Source of the DNA: Streptomyces carpinensis
GTDB lineage: Bacteria; Actinomycetota; Actinomycetes; Streptomycetales; Streptomycetaceae
Direction of reading: 5' to 3'
Assembly (NCBI RefSeq): GCF_002154505.1
Contig: NZ_MUBM01000086.1
Location: forward strand, 1 to 64,000
DNA length: 64,000 bases
Shown here: piece by piece, positions 16,379 to 25,490 of the stretch
How positions within the stretch are numbered: position 1 is the first letter of the stretch
Layout: each line of letters opens with the position of its first letter
Notes under the pieces: model-generated
Databases searched by the model: none
The model's input: the letters and a program-made list of their open reading frames with translations, nothing else
What the model was told of the DNA's origin: nothing
Made by a program: the position numbers and the translations under genes

Positions 16379-18151
16379 ATGACGACCACCGATGCGCACG
16401 ACCCGTACGACACCGACGTCCTCGTCGTCGGCAGCGGCCCCGCCGGCGGCTCGGCCGCCCTCCTGCTGGCCAGCTACGGCATCCGCACCCTGCTGGTGAC
16501 GAAGTACGGCTGGCTGGCCAACACCCCACGGGCGCACATCACCAACCAGCGCACCATGGAGGTGCTGCGCGACCTCGGCGTCGAGTCGGAGGCGCTGATG
16601 TTCGGCAGCCCGTCCCACCTCATGGGGGACACCGTGCTGTGCACGGCGCTGACCGGAGACGAGATCGGGCGCATCCGCAGTTGGGGCACGGGCCCCGCGA
16701 CGGCCACCGAGTACGCGTCGAAGAGCCCCTGCGAGATGATCGACCTGCCGCAGACCTACCTGGAGCCGATCCTGGTGAGCAACGCGGCGGCCCGCGGCGC
16801 CAAGGTCCGCCTCGACACCGAGTTCGTCAGCCTCACTCAGGACGACGACGGCGTCACGGCCCTGCTGCGCGACCGGATCCGCGGCGACGAGTTCACCGTA
16901 CGGGCCCGCTACCTGATCGGCGCGGACGGCGGACGCAGCACGGTCGCCGAGCAGCTCGGCCTGCCCTTCGACGGGCGCATGGCCAAGGCCGGCAGCATGA
17001 ACATCGTCTTCAAGGCCGACCTCACCCGCTACTGCGCCCACCGGCCCAGCGTCCTGTACTGGGTGCTGCGGCCCGGGGCGGAGACCGGCGGCATCGGCAT
17101 GGGCCTGGTACGCATGGTCCGCCCGTGGAACGAGTGGCTACTGGTGTGGGGTTACGACATCGAGCAGCCGCCGCCGGATATCGACGAGGAGTCCGCGCGG
17201 AGAATCGTGCGCGACCTCGTGGGCGATCCCGACCTGCCGGTGGAGATCACCTCCACCTCGCTGTGGACCGTCAACCACGCCTACGCCACGCAGTACTCGT
17301 CCGGGAGGGTCTTCTGCGCCGGCGACGCCGTGCACCGTCACCCGCCGTCCAACGGGCTGGGCTCCAACACCTCAGTCCAGGACGCGTACAACCTGGCCTG
17401 GAAACTCGCGATGGTGATCCGCGGCGAGGCCGGTCCGGCGCTGCTCGACAGCTACACGGCCGAACGCGCCCCCGTCGGGCGGCAGATCGTCGAGCGGGCC
17501 AACCTCAGCCGCGACCAGTTCGGCCCGATCTTCGACGTGCTCGGCGTCGGCGCCGGCAGCGACGAGAACGCCATCTCCGAAGGCATCGCCGCGATACGGG
17601 CCCGGACGCCCGAGGGCGCCAAGAAGCGACGCCTCCTTGACGAGGCCGTCCAGCTCAAGAACTACGAGTTCAACGCGCACGGCGTGGAGATGAACCAGCG
17701 CTACGCCTCCTCGGCGGTGCTCCCCGACGACACGGGCGCCGAAGACTGGGAGCAGGACAGGGAGTTGGTGCACAGCCCGACGACCCGGCCCGGCGCCAAG
17801 CTGCCGCACGCCTGGCTCGTCGGCGCACAGGGAGAGCGCATCTCCACACTGGATGTCGTCGGCAAGGGGGTCCTCACCGTGCTGACCGGACTGGCGGGCG
17901 ACGTCTGGGACGCGGCCGCGAGCGCCTGCCGGGACACCCTGGGCGTACCGCTGCGGGTCGTGCGCATCGGTGCCGAGAACTCCCGTGACGCGTACGGCGA
18001 ATGGACCCGCGTCAGCGAGATCGCCGAGGACGGCGTCCTGCTGGTGCGCCCGGACGGCCATGTCGCCTGGCGCCGGGCCACCGCCCCTCGGACCGCGCGG
18101 TCGGCGCAGGACGAACTGCTCGGCGCCCTGCGCCACGTCCTGGCGCGATAG
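16379..18151 (+). CDS. FAD-dependent phenol/resorcinol-type hydroxylase
   Basis: A 590-aa group A flavin monooxygenase. The N-terminal FAD motif is 'VVGSGPAGGSAALLLASYG', the DG motif 'YLIGADGGRSTVAEQLG' and the GD motif 'GRVFCAGDAVHRHPPSNG', followed by a thioredoxin-like C-terminal domain. I start it at ATG 16379, which has GAGGAG nine bases upstream, rather than at the ATG (16358) overlapping the previous stop. By context it supplies hydroxyquinol, most simply by hydroxylating resorcinol or another dihydroxybenzene with NAD(P)H and O2. The substrate is inferred from the operon. Confidence 0.88.
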   Translation: MTTTDAHDPYDTDVLVVGSGPAGGSAALLLASYGIRTLLVTKYGWLANTPRAHITNQRTMEVLRDLGVESEALMFGSPSHLMGDTVLCTALTGDEIGRIRSWGTGPATATEYASKSPCEMIDLPQTYLEPILVSNAAARGAKVRLDTEFVSLTQDDDGVTALLRDRIRGDEFTVRARYLIGADGGRSTVAEQLGLPFDGRMAKAGSMNIVFKADLTRYCAHRPSVLYWVLRPGAETGGIGMGLVRMVRPWNEWLLVWGYDIEQPPPDIDEESARRIVRDLVGDPDLPVEITSTSLWTVNHAYATQYSSGRVFCAGDAVHRHPPSNGLGSNTSVQDAYNLAWKLAMVIRGEAGPALLDSYTAERAPVGRQIVERANLSRDQFGPIFDVLGVGAGSDENAISEGIAAIRARTPEGAKKRRLLDEAVQLKNYEFNAHGVEMNQRYASSAVLPDDTGAEDWEQDRELVHSPTTRPGAKLPHAWLVGAQGERISTLDVVGKGVLTVLTGLAGDVWDAAASACRDTLGVPLRVVRIGAENSRDAYGEWTRVSEIAEDGVLLVRPDGHVAWRRATAPRTARSAQDELLGALRHVLAR

Positions 18152-18162
18152 GGGAGAGGCAG

Positions 18163-18393
18163 ACGGACAAGCTCGTGGCCACGGCCGAGGATGCCCTGGC
18201 GGAGGTGACGGACGGACAGTCGTTCGCCGCCGGGGGCTTCGGACTGAGCGGTGTTCCGGAAATCCTCGTCGCAGCCCTGCACGCGACCGGGGCGAGCGGC
18301 CTCACGGTCGTGTCGGACAACTGCGGTGTCGGCGGCCGAGGCCTCGGCATCCTGCCGGCCTCGGGCCGCATCGCCCGGGTCACGGGCTCGCAC
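18163..18393 (+). pseudogene. 3-oxoadipate CoA-transferase subunit A, N-terminal fragment
   Basis: The frame encodes the first 77 residues of a PcaI/ScoA-type subunit ('TDKLVATAEDAL', 'GGFGLSGVPEILVAAL', 'SDNCGVGGRGLG', 'GRIARVTGS'). It ends at 18393, just before the expected VGENKEF segment, and runs into unrelated codons to 18450. The usual ATG before TDK reads CAG; GTG 18175 is the only start. It lies 11 bp behind the hydroxylase, where the next pathway gene is expected, so this is the operon's own broken CoA-transferase. Confidence 0.8.
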
Positions 18394-18526
18394 TGCGCGC
18401 CGCGCGGTGGAGGACGAGGCTGCCGTGCCGGTCCCCACGCGCGGCCCTGACCAGCGAGTAGTCGGTCGAGACGGCGTGCTCCAGGATGCGGTCCAGCCCG
18501 TTGAAGCCGCGCACCTGGCCTGACAC
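18390..18526 (-). pseudogene. 3-oxoadipate CoA-transferase subunit A, inverted internal fragment
   Basis: On the minus strand this stretch reads 'VRGFNGLDRILEHAVSTDYS' then 'LVRAARGDRHGSLVLHRAAR'. It matches the C-terminal half of the same subunit family, with the conserved GDRHGNLVF..SARNF motif. It directly abuts the N-terminal fragment but points the other way, so the gene was split by a local inversion and lost its middle part and the B subunit. Confidence 0.72.
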
Positions 18527-18574
18527 CGGAGACGGTCGCGGCCCGAACGCCGTCGACCATCCGTCGCCCCGTCT

Positions 18575-19492
18575 CTATGGGAAGGCGGCGGACGCGGCCT
18601 CGTCCTGCCGGTGGCCCTCGGCCCGGCGCAGGGCGGCCGGGGTGGTGCCGAGCCGGGCGCGCATCACCCGGGTGAGGTGCTCCTGGTGGGAGAATCCGCA
18701 GGCGACGGCCACCTCGGCGATCGGCGCGGAGTCGGTGCGCAGCAGCCGGCAGGCCCGCTCCAGCCGCAGCTTGAGCAGGAACTGGTGCGGGGACTGCCCG
18801 GTGCTCGCCCGGAACTGCCGTGTGAACTGGCTGCAACTGAGAGACGCCGAGGCGGCGAGGTCCGCGATCGGCAGCGGCTCGGCGAGCCGCGCCTCCATCA
18901 GCTCGTGCACGGCGGCCAGCTGCCGCGCGGAGAGCCCGGACCGCGCGGGGCGGGACGCGGCGGAGCCGACGGGGCCGACACCGTGGCGGCGCACGAGCTG
19001 CGCGGCGAGCATCCCGGTCAGGTGGTCGGTGTAGGTGCGGGCCGACGGCTCCCAGGAGCGCACCGCGTCCTCCAGTGCGAGCACCAGCTGCTCGGCGAGT
19101 GGATCTGCCGCACCCAGTTCCTCGCACAGCTCCACCGGCCGCCCGTCGTTCGCCTCGCGCAGCGCCCCGTCGGTGAGATAGGCGTGGACCGTGTCCAGTC
19201 GGCCACCGAGCTCGACGGCGAGGGCCCGGCCGGCCGGCTGCAGGAAGAGCCCGCCGGCCGCGATCCGCCGTGACCGTGCGCCGCCGCCCCGCCCGCGGCG
19301 CACCGTGACGGGCCCGCTCAGGTGCAGGATCAGCAGGTGGGTCGGCGCGGGATCGAACGTGGCGCGGTAGGGCTGCTCCTGTTGGGCGGCGAGGTACAGC
19401 TGCTCCCAGCCGAGCCCCGAGCTGGTGTGCCGTGCCCGTATACCGGGCTGGCGCAGGATGCCGACCGTGTCGGCCGGACCGAGCTCCGTCAT
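18575..19492 (-). CDS. AraC-family regulator beside the hydroxyquinol genes
   Basis: A 305-aa regulator with an N-terminal AraC-like sensor domain (about 1-195) and a C-terminal double helix-turn-helix ('LPIADLAASASLSCSQFTRQ', 'PIAEVAVACGFSHQEHLTRV'). It converges on the hydroxyquinol operon and is the nearest regulator, so it is the first candidate for its activator (inference). The upstream region of this gene (19493-19560) also lies before nothing on the plus strand. Confidence 0.9.
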   Translation of the reverse strand: MTELGPADTVGILRQPGIRARHTSSGLGWEQLYLAAQQEQPYRATFDPAPTHLLILHLSGPVTVRRGRGGGARSRRIAAGGLFLQPAGRALAVELGGRLDTVHAYLTDGALREANDGRPVELCEELGAADPLAEQLVLALEDAVRSWEPSARTYTDHLTGMLAAQLVRRHGVGPVGSAASRPARSGLSARQLAAVHELMEARLAEPLPIADLAASASLSCSQFTRQFRASTGQSPHQFLLKLRLERACRLLRTDSAPIAEVAVACGFSHQEHLTRVMRARLGTTPAALRRAEGHRQDEAASAAFP

Positions 19493-19689
19493 TGGTGCGA
19501 CCTCCTCGCGGCACCCGATGTAGTTGAACTGTAAATCGCCAGGGGCTTCCCGAAAAGCGACCGGGCCGTAGAAGTTGCCCGACGAAGCGAGGAGGTGGGG
19601 CGGCCGGGCGGAGCCGGAGCCGGCCGCGGGTGAACAGCCGCGCGCGACGCATGGCGCGTCGGGGAGGGTGTCCGGGGGACGGACGGACC

Positions 19690-20565
19690 CTACTCGGTCG
19701 CGACCTGAGGCGGGAGCTGTACGGGGTAGGGCTCGCCGAAGTCGGCGGAGCGGCTGACCTTCTCCCAGGCGGTCGCCTCGGACAACTGGCGGCGGGAGTA
19801 GTCCAGTGCCATCTCCGCCGCGTTCGCGCCCAGCAGGAGATGGCTCGGGACCTGCCCGCGTCGGACGGTGCGCACGATGATCCCGGCAGCGCGCTCGGGG
19901 TCCCCGGCCGCTCCGTCCGTGCTCTGCCGCACCCGCCGGTTCATCGCCCCGACTGTCTCGTCATAGGCGTCGGGGATCGGGTGGACCGTCATGGACGAGC
20001 CGGCCCAGTCGGTGGCGAAACCGCTCGGTTCGACGACCATGACCTGCACACCGAACGGCGCGGTCTCCGTGGCCAGGACTCTGCTGAAGCCGTCGACCGC
20101 GAACTTGGCCGCCTGGTACGACGCGATTCCCGGCGAGCCGCCGACGCGCCCGCCGATCGAGGAGATCTGCACGACGGTGCCCCTTCCCTGTTCCCGCAGG
20201 GTGGGGAGCGCGGCCTTCGTGACGTTGTAGACACCCCAGAAGTTCGTCTCGAACTGGGTGCGGAAGTCGTCGTCCTCCGTCGTCTCGATGGGGGACACGT
20301 TCGCGTATCCCGCGTTGTTCACGATCACGTCGATGCGTCCGAACCGGGCCAGCGCCGCTTCGACGGCCTTGCGCGCCTCGTCCGGGCGCGTGACCTCCAG
20401 TGAGAGGGGGTGAATGCGGTCGCCGTACTCCCTGAACGCTTCCGCGAGGGCCTCGGGGCGGCGGGCGGTGGCCACGACGCTGTCGCCGGCCCCGAGGGCG
20501 GCGGTGACCAGGGCGCGGCCGAGGCCGCGGGATGAACCGGTGATGAACCAGACCTGTGAACTCAT
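19690..20565 (-). CDS. short-chain dehydrogenase/reductase
   Basis: A 291-aa classical SDR. The cofactor motif is 'WFITGSSRGLGRALVTAAL' (TGxxxGxG), followed by 'NNAGYANV', the catalytic Ser in 'QISSIGG' and 'YQAAK' as YxxxK. The Arg after the first strand ('ATARRPE') favours NADPH. It is divergent from a TetR gene at 20635 with a palindrome between them, so it is probably the TetR target. The substrate is unknown. Confidence 0.92.
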   Translation of the reverse strand: MSSQVWFITGSSRGLGRALVTAALGAGDSVVATARRPEALAEAFREYGDRIHPLSLEVTRPDEARKAVEAALARFGRIDVIVNNAGYANVSPIETTEDDDFRTQFETNFWGVYNVTKAALPTLREQGRGTVVQISSIGGRVGGSPGIASYQAAKFAVDGFSRVLATETAPFGVQVMVVEPSGFATDWAGSSMTVHPIPDAYDETVGAMNRRVRQSTDGAAGDPERAAGIIVRTVRRGQVPSHLLLGANAAEMALDYSRRQLSEATAWEKVSRSADFGEPYPVQLPPQVATE

Positions 20566-20596
20566 GCTGTTAGTACAACACCGTTCTCTTAATTAC

Positions 20597-20609
20597 GCAA
20601 CGCCGTTGC
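20597..20609. promoter_or_regulatory. TetR operator between SDR and TetR genes
   Basis: GCAACG-C-CGTTGC, perfect 6-bp arms around one base, flanked by ATTAC on the left and GTAAT on the right (one base out of register). It occupies the 69-bp divergent region. Confidence 0.7.
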
Positions 20610-20634
20610 GGTAATGGTTCCTATGATGTCCTGC

Positions 20635-21294
20635 ATGACTACGCCTGCCTTTCAGCGCGCGCGCAGTGTCCAGGCCAAGCAGGCGCGAGAAGAGGCGATC
20701 CTGGACGCGGCCCGTACGCTCGGCCGCCGGCGCGGCATCCGGGAGGTCACCCTCACCGACATCGCCGCTGCCGTGGGCATGCACAAATCGGCGTTGCTTC
20801 GCTACTTCGAGACGAGGGAGCAGATCTTCCTCAAGCTCACGGCGGAAGGGTGGCGGCAGTGGTCCGCCGACCTGCGCGGCGACCTCGAACGGAGGGCGCA
20901 CGCCACACCCGCCGAGGTCGCCGCGGTCATCGCCGCCACGCTGGCGGCGCGGCCGATGTTCTGCGATCTCCTCGCGCAGGCGCCCCTGAACCTCGAGCGC
21001 AACGTGTCGATCGAATCGGTGCGCGCCTTCAAGCTCGTGACCTTCGAGGAGATCGAACTGATCGGCGCCGAGCTGCGACGACTGCTCGGACTGACCGAGC
21101 TGCAGACGATCGACACCATCGCGACGGCGACCAGCATGGCCGGGGCCCTGTGGCAGATGTCCAGCCCCGGCCCGCGTCTGCGGGAGCTCTACGAGACGGA
21201 TCCCCGGCTCGGCCACGCGGTCGTCGAGGTGGAACCCCGCCTGCGCCGCGTCCTTGCAGCCTTCCTCACCGGACTCGGTGCGGGCGCCCTGTGA
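20635..21294 (+). CDS. TetR-family repressor of the adjacent SDR
   Basis: A 219-aa TetR protein with helix-turn-helix 'VTLTDIAAAVGMHKSALLRYFETREQIF' at about residues 40-67 and a C-terminal TetR domain. Four in-frame ATGs lie at 20614-20635; the last gives the usual family N-terminus and leaves the operator outside the coding region. Divergent pairing and the palindrome indicate autoregulation and SDR repression. Confidence 0.88.
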   Translation: MTTPAFQRARSVQAKQAREEAILDAARTLGRRRGIREVTLTDIAAAVGMHKSALLRYFETREQIFLKLTAEGWRQWSADLRGDLERRAHATPAEVAAVIAATLAARPMFCDLLAQAPLNLERNVSIESVRAFKLVTFEEIELIGAELRRLLGLTELQTIDTIATATSMAGALWQMSSPGPRLRELYETDPRLGHAVVEVEPRLRRVLAAFLTGLGAGAL

Positions 21295-21380
21295 CCGCGG
21301 CTGGAACGCCGTGATCGGTGCCCCGGCCGGCCCCGAAGTGTGCGCGCCGAGCCCGGCGTGAAGGCGCCGGGACGCCGTCG

Positions 21381-22283
21381 CTACCGGGCCGGGGCGTGCT
21401 CCGCCGGCTCCGGCCGTTCCTCGTCCGCATGCAGGCAGTTCGCCAGACACCGTGTGCGGGACAGCGCGAAGATCCCGTAGGTGAGCAGGGCGAAGCCCAC
21501 CAGGGCCGACAGCAGCCACATTCCCGTGCGTGGCTCCTCGCCGTAGATCGTGACGCCCAGGAGGACACCGGCCGTGGCGTCGGTCAGCGTCAGCGCGGGC
21601 TGTGAGGCGATGAGGGGGCCGGCCTGCATGGCGGTCCCCAGCAGGAACAGGGAGGTGCCGCCGATCACCGCGAAGCCGTAGGTCTGCCACGCCAGGAGAA
21701 AGGCCTGAAGACCCCGATCGCCCAGGATGCCCATGGCCGATTTCATGAGCGCGGCGGTGAGGGCGTTGCCGAGGGCCGCCCCCGCGGCCAGGCAGGCCGC
21801 CCGCGTCATGCCCAGAGGCCTTCGGGTACCCGCGAGTACCAGCGCCGCGCCGATGCCGCCGACGACCAGGAGCGTGGGCACCCACAACAGGCCGGGCACC
21901 TCGTCCCTTCCACCGGAGGGAGCGAGGGACAGCAGGAACAGCGTCAGCCCCACGGCGATGCACGCCACCGAATACCAGGCCTTGCGCGAGCGGTGCACGT
22001 GGAAGACGGCTCCACCGATCATGAGAGCCAACGGCAACTCGAGGATGAAGACCGGCTGAACCGCGGCGAGTGAGCCGGATGCCAGGGCCAAGGCCTGAAG
22101 AATCGCGGAGGCGGTGACGCCGACGATGCCCGCGAGCCAGACGGGGGTGCGCAACAGATCGAGGAGGAGACCCACCCGCAGGGACATCGTGGCCGGCACG
22201 GTCAACGCCGCGCGCCGCTGCAGAACCGTTCCGAGCGCATTGCTGCACGCGGCAAGAACGGCGAGAATCAGGGAAAGAACCAT
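21381..22283 (-). CDS. DMT-superfamily (EamA-like) permease
   Basis: A 300-aa membrane protein with about nine or ten predicted helices and the internal duplication of drug/metabolite transporters ('LILAVLAACSNALGTVLQRR', 'AVQPVFILELPLALMIGG', repeated as 'LIASQPALTLTDATAGVLLG'). The C-terminal tail 'RCLANCLHADEERPEPAEH' is soluble and has two Cys. Likely an exporter of small metabolites; the substrate is unknown. It stands alone between the converging tetR and the divergent phosphatase gene. Confidence 0.82.
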   Translation of the reverse strand: MVLSLILAVLAACSNALGTVLQRRAALTVPATMSLRVGLLLDLLRTPVWLAGIVGVTASAILQALALASGSLAAVQPVFILELPLALMIGGAVFHVHRSRKAWYSVACIAVGLTLFLLSLAPSGGRDEVPGLLWVPTLLVVGGIGAALVLAGTRRPLGMTRAACLAAGAALGNALTAALMKSAMGILGDRGLQAFLLAWQTYGFAVIGGTSLFLLGTAMQAGPLIASQPALTLTDATAGVLLGVTIYGEEPRTGMWLLSALVGFALLTYGIFALSRTRCLANCLHADEERPEPAEHAPAR

Positions 22284-22674
22284 GCCCGGGTCACTCCTTG
22301 GTCATCGCGGCCCTGCCTACCGGAATGCTTCGAACAACCGCGGCGTGGAATCTCTGATTCCGCCTACCCCGTCGGCGTTGGGACTGCCTGCCGGCCATGC
22401 AGGCATCGGTCGCACGGACCGTTGACAGCCCAGCCCCTGCTCACCGCACCGCTGGGGCGGCACCCCCGCAGATCGCCGGCTGTCCTCGTCGCCTGCTGCT
22501 CTCGCCGGCGAACGCCGTGACGCCCGCTTGGCTCCGCGCCTGTCAGGGCGGCCTCATGGGCGTATCGTCCTGATATGCGTGGCGATGGCGCTAGGTGTGA
22601 CCGGTGACACCGCCCGCCGCCGTATCGCGCAGGTACGGCAGTCACCGACCGGTGCTCGCACAGGGAGGTGAAGC
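22284..22674. other. 390-bp divergent intergenic region
   Basis: It separates the DMT permease and the SpoIIE-type phosphatase genes and must hold both promoters. The only structure I see is a 7-bp inverted repeat TGCCTGC-N7-GCAGGCA at 22385-22405, resembling a MarR/TetR-type site. No small ORF is convincing. Confidence 0.5.
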
Positions 22675-24810
22675 GTGTCCGACGCCACCCCCGAAAAGAC
22701 CTGCGCGGGCTGTGTTCCGGAAGCACTGGACCCCGTCCTGAGCCGGTTCACGCGGGAGGCCGGCGCCAGCGTGAGCGCGGTCTACCTGCCGTCGCCGGAC
22801 GGCCAGGTGTTGCACCTGGCGGTGCTCAGCGGAGTCTCATGGCAGATCGCCACCCCCTGGGCGCAGGTCGCGCTGGAGGCCACGACCCCGGTGAGCGACG
22901 CCGTGCGGGAACGACGTCTGGTGTGGATCGGCGACCAGGAGGAACTGGCCCGCCGCTATCCGCAACTCGCGCTGGTCCTGCCGCACCCCTTCACCATGGC
23001 CGCCGCTCCGATCACCACCGGCCCGACCGCGTGGGGCGGCCTGGTGCTGCACTGGCCCGCCACGCACCCACCGGTCCTGGACTGCGACGAACAGGATGCG
23101 ATCACCGGCGTCTGCGACCACCTGGGCCTGATCCTGCAGCAGGCCGTCAGCAGCGGAGGTGCCGTGTCGCCCGGGTCCGAGCCGCGGATCCTGCCCGTGC
23201 CGCTGACCTGTGCCGCCGGGCCGGACGAGGCACAGGCCGCGGTCGGCTTCGCCGAGCGCCTCCCCGACGGCTGCTGCGCGCTCGACCCGGACGGTCGGGT
23301 CACCTTCATCACCACCTCCGCGGCGGACCTCCTCGGCGTCGGCAGGCCCGACCTGCTGGGCGTTCGGCCCTGGGAGGCACTGCCGTGGCTGGACAACCCC
23401 GTGGCGGAAGACCGGTACCGGGCCGCGGTTCTCAGTCGTCAGCCCACGTCCTTCACCTCGCGGCGCCCGCCGGACCACTGGCTGTCCTTCCACCTCTATC
23501 CGGACACCTCCGGCATCAGCGTGCGCATCGTCCCCGTCTCCTCGGCCGACCTCCTGGCCCCTCCACGGCTGGTGCATCCCGCGCCTGCCGCCGGGCCTGT
23601 CCGCGCCCCGGCCCTGTACCACCTGATGCATCTGGCTGCCGCTCTCACCGAAGCCGTCGGCGTGCGGGACGTGGTGGACAGGGTCGCCGACCAGATCCTG
23701 CCCGCCTGCGGCGCCCAGGCCCTGGCCCTGCTGGCGGCGGAGGAGGGGCGGCTGCGGATCATCGGCTACCGCGGCTACACCGGCGAACTCATGGACCGCT
23801 TCGACAACGAACCCCTGACGTCGGACACCCCCGCCGTGCGCGTCCTGACGACGGGCGTTCCCAGCTTCTTCGCCACCTTCACCGACCTGAAGGAGGCCTA
23901 TCCTCCCGCGGTCCTCCAGGACGACATGGCCGCCTGGGCGTTCCTGCCGCTGATCACCTCCGGACGCCCCGTCGGCTCGCTGGTCCTCGCCTACGACCGG
24001 CCTCGTTCCTTTCCCGCCGACGAGCGTGCCGTGGTGATCTCGGCGGCCGGGTTGATCGCCCAGGCGCTGGACCGCGCCCGTCTCTACGACGCCAAACACC
24101 GGCTCGCCCGCAACCTCCAGGCCGGCCTGCTGCCCCGCACCCTGCCCCGCATCCCGGGCCTGGAGGTGGCCGCCCGCTACCTCCCTGCCGGGCGCGGCAT
24201 GGGCATCGGCGGCGACTTCTACGACCTCATCCGCCTCGGCGAGGCGACCGCCGCCGCGGCCATCGGCGACGTCCAGGGTCACAACGTGCACGCCGCGACC
24301 CTCATGGGACAGGTCCGCACCGCCGTCCACGCCACCGCCGGAGCACCCCCGGGCGAGGTCCTCGCCCGCACCAACCGCCTGCTCACCGACCTCGACGCCG
24401 GACTGTTCACCAGCTGCCTCTACGCCGCCCTCGACCTCGCACGCCACCGAGCCTGCCTGGCCACCGCCGGACACCCTCCGCCGATCCTGCGCCACCCCGA
24501 CGGCCGCACCGAAGTCCTCCATCCGCCGCCCGGACTCCTGCTCGGCATCGACCCCGACGCCGACTACCCCACGACCGAGATCCCCCTGCCGCCCGGCGCC
24601 GTACTCACCCTGTACACCGACGGACTGGTCGAAGAGCCGGGTAGCGACATCGAGGACTCGATCAACACCCTCGCCGACCGGCTCGCCCGAACCCGGGACC
24701 AGACGATGGACGCCCTCGCCGACAGCCTCATCGACCACGCCCAGCGGTCCGCGCCCTGCAGCGACGACATCGCCCTGCTCCTCATCCACCATCGACACAC
24801 AGTCGGCTGA
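22675..24810 (+). CDS. multi-sensor SpoIIE-type PP2C phosphatase (GAF-PAS-GAF-PP2C)
   Basis: 711 aa, starting at GTG 22675 behind GGGAGGTGAAGC. A GAF-like N-terminal domain (to about 165) is followed by a PAS domain (about 195-300, 'DGCCALDPDGRVTFITTSAA'), a second GAF (about 318-470) and the SpoIIE phosphatase (about 480-711) with 'GIGGDFYDLIRLGE', 'IGDVQGHN' and 'DDIALLLI' metal-binding motifs. Such proteins dephosphorylate anti-sigma-factor antagonists in response to light, redox or small molecules. It has no HATPase domain, unlike the protein at the left edge of the window. No antagonist gene is nearby, so it acts in trans. Confidence 0.92.
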   Translation: MSDATPEKTCAGCVPEALDPVLSRFTREAGASVSAVYLPSPDGQVLHLAVLSGVSWQIATPWAQVALEATTPVSDAVRERRLVWIGDQEELARRYPQLALVLPHPFTMAAAPITTGPTAWGGLVLHWPATHPPVLDCDEQDAITGVCDHLGLILQQAVSSGGAVSPGSEPRILPVPLTCAAGPDEAQAAVGFAERLPDGCCALDPDGRVTFITTSAADLLGVGRPDLLGVRPWEALPWLDNPVAEDRYRAAVLSRQPTSFTSRRPPDHWLSFHLYPDTSGISVRIVPVSSADLLAPPRLVHPAPAAGPVRAPALYHLMHLAAALTEAVGVRDVVDRVADQILPACGAQALALLAAEEGRLRIIGYRGYTGELMDRFDNEPLTSDTPAVRVLTTGVPSFFATFTDLKEAYPPAVLQDDMAAWAFLPLITSGRPVGSLVLAYDRPRSFPADERAVVISAAGLIAQALDRARLYDAKHRLARNLQAGLLPRTLPRIPGLEVAARYLPAGRGMGIGGDFYDLIRLGEATAAAAIGDVQGHNVHAATLMGQVRTAVHATAGAPPGEVLARTNRLLTDLDAGLFTSCLYAALDLARHRACLATAGHPPPILRHPDGRTEVLHPPPGLLLGIDPDADYPTTEIPLPPGAVLTLYTDGLVEEPGSDIEDSINTLADRLARTRDQTMDALADSLIDHAQRSAPCSDDIALLLIHHRHTVG

Positions 24811-25070
24811 CCGAACGGGCCACCGACAAGCAGCCGGCTGAACGAACGGGATCGTACGCGCCGCCGGACGGCCGGATCCGCCACCGGACGGGCAAGCGGG
24901 GGCGGCGCTGGTCCCAATTACCGCCGTTCGTCATGATTGGCAAGGCTGCTCACTCGAAGGTGTGGCGTGGCGCCGCCCGGCACAGACGGCATATGCCTGC
25001 GTGTCCTACTGTCACGTCCCTACCTGCCCATGGGGCAGGCAGCCGCTGGCCGAAAAGGGGAGAGGACCGG

Positions 25071-25415
25071 GTGGGGACGGTGGGAATGATTGCGGGCAAC
25101 GAGAGCTGGGCGGAGCGGGCGACTTGCCGAACCGCTGATCCGGAGCAGCTGTTCGTCGAGGGAGCGGCCCAGCACCAGGCCAAGGCCCTGTGCACGGGCT
25201 GCCCCGTGCGCACCGAATGCCTGGCGCACGCGCTCGACAACCGGATCGAGCACGGCATCTGGGGCGGCATGACGGAGCGGGAGCGGCGCGCCCTGCTGCG
25301 GCGCCGCCCGACGGTGACGTCCTGGCGGCTTCTGCTGGAGACCGCGCGTGCGGCGCACGCGCAGCAGGCCACAGGGAGCGCCGGCGCCGGGGAGTACTGG
25401 GCCCAGGCCGGCTGA
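25071..25415 (+). CDS. WhiB-like [4Fe-4S] transcription factor
   Basis: About 114 aa. The four cluster cysteines are visible (one before 'RTADPEQLFVEG', then 'CTGCPVRTEC', i.e. C-x2-C-x5-C), followed by the turn 'GIWGGMTERERRALLRRRP' and a short basic tail. GTG 25071 has AGAGG five bases upstream; ATG 25086 is an alternative. Wbl proteins respond to NO/O2 and partner with sigma-A. A CTGCCC-ATG-GGGCAG inverted repeat (25024-25038) lies just upstream and may be its operator. Confidence 0.88.
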   Translation: MGTVGMIAGNESWAERATCRTADPEQLFVEGAAQHQAKALCTGCPVRTECLAHALDNRIEHGIWGGMTERERRALLRRRPTVTSWRLLLETARAAHAQQATGSAGAGEYWAQAG

Positions 25416-25490
25416 TGCGCTGATGCGGCGTGGTGGCGGGTCGCCGGCGTTCAACCGGTCCGGCAGCTGCGGTCGTTCACTCAGGCGCGG

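Noticed and set aside
22385-22405. 7-bp inverted repeat as a terminator
   Set aside because: It lies between divergent promoters, where a terminator is not expected; at best an operator.
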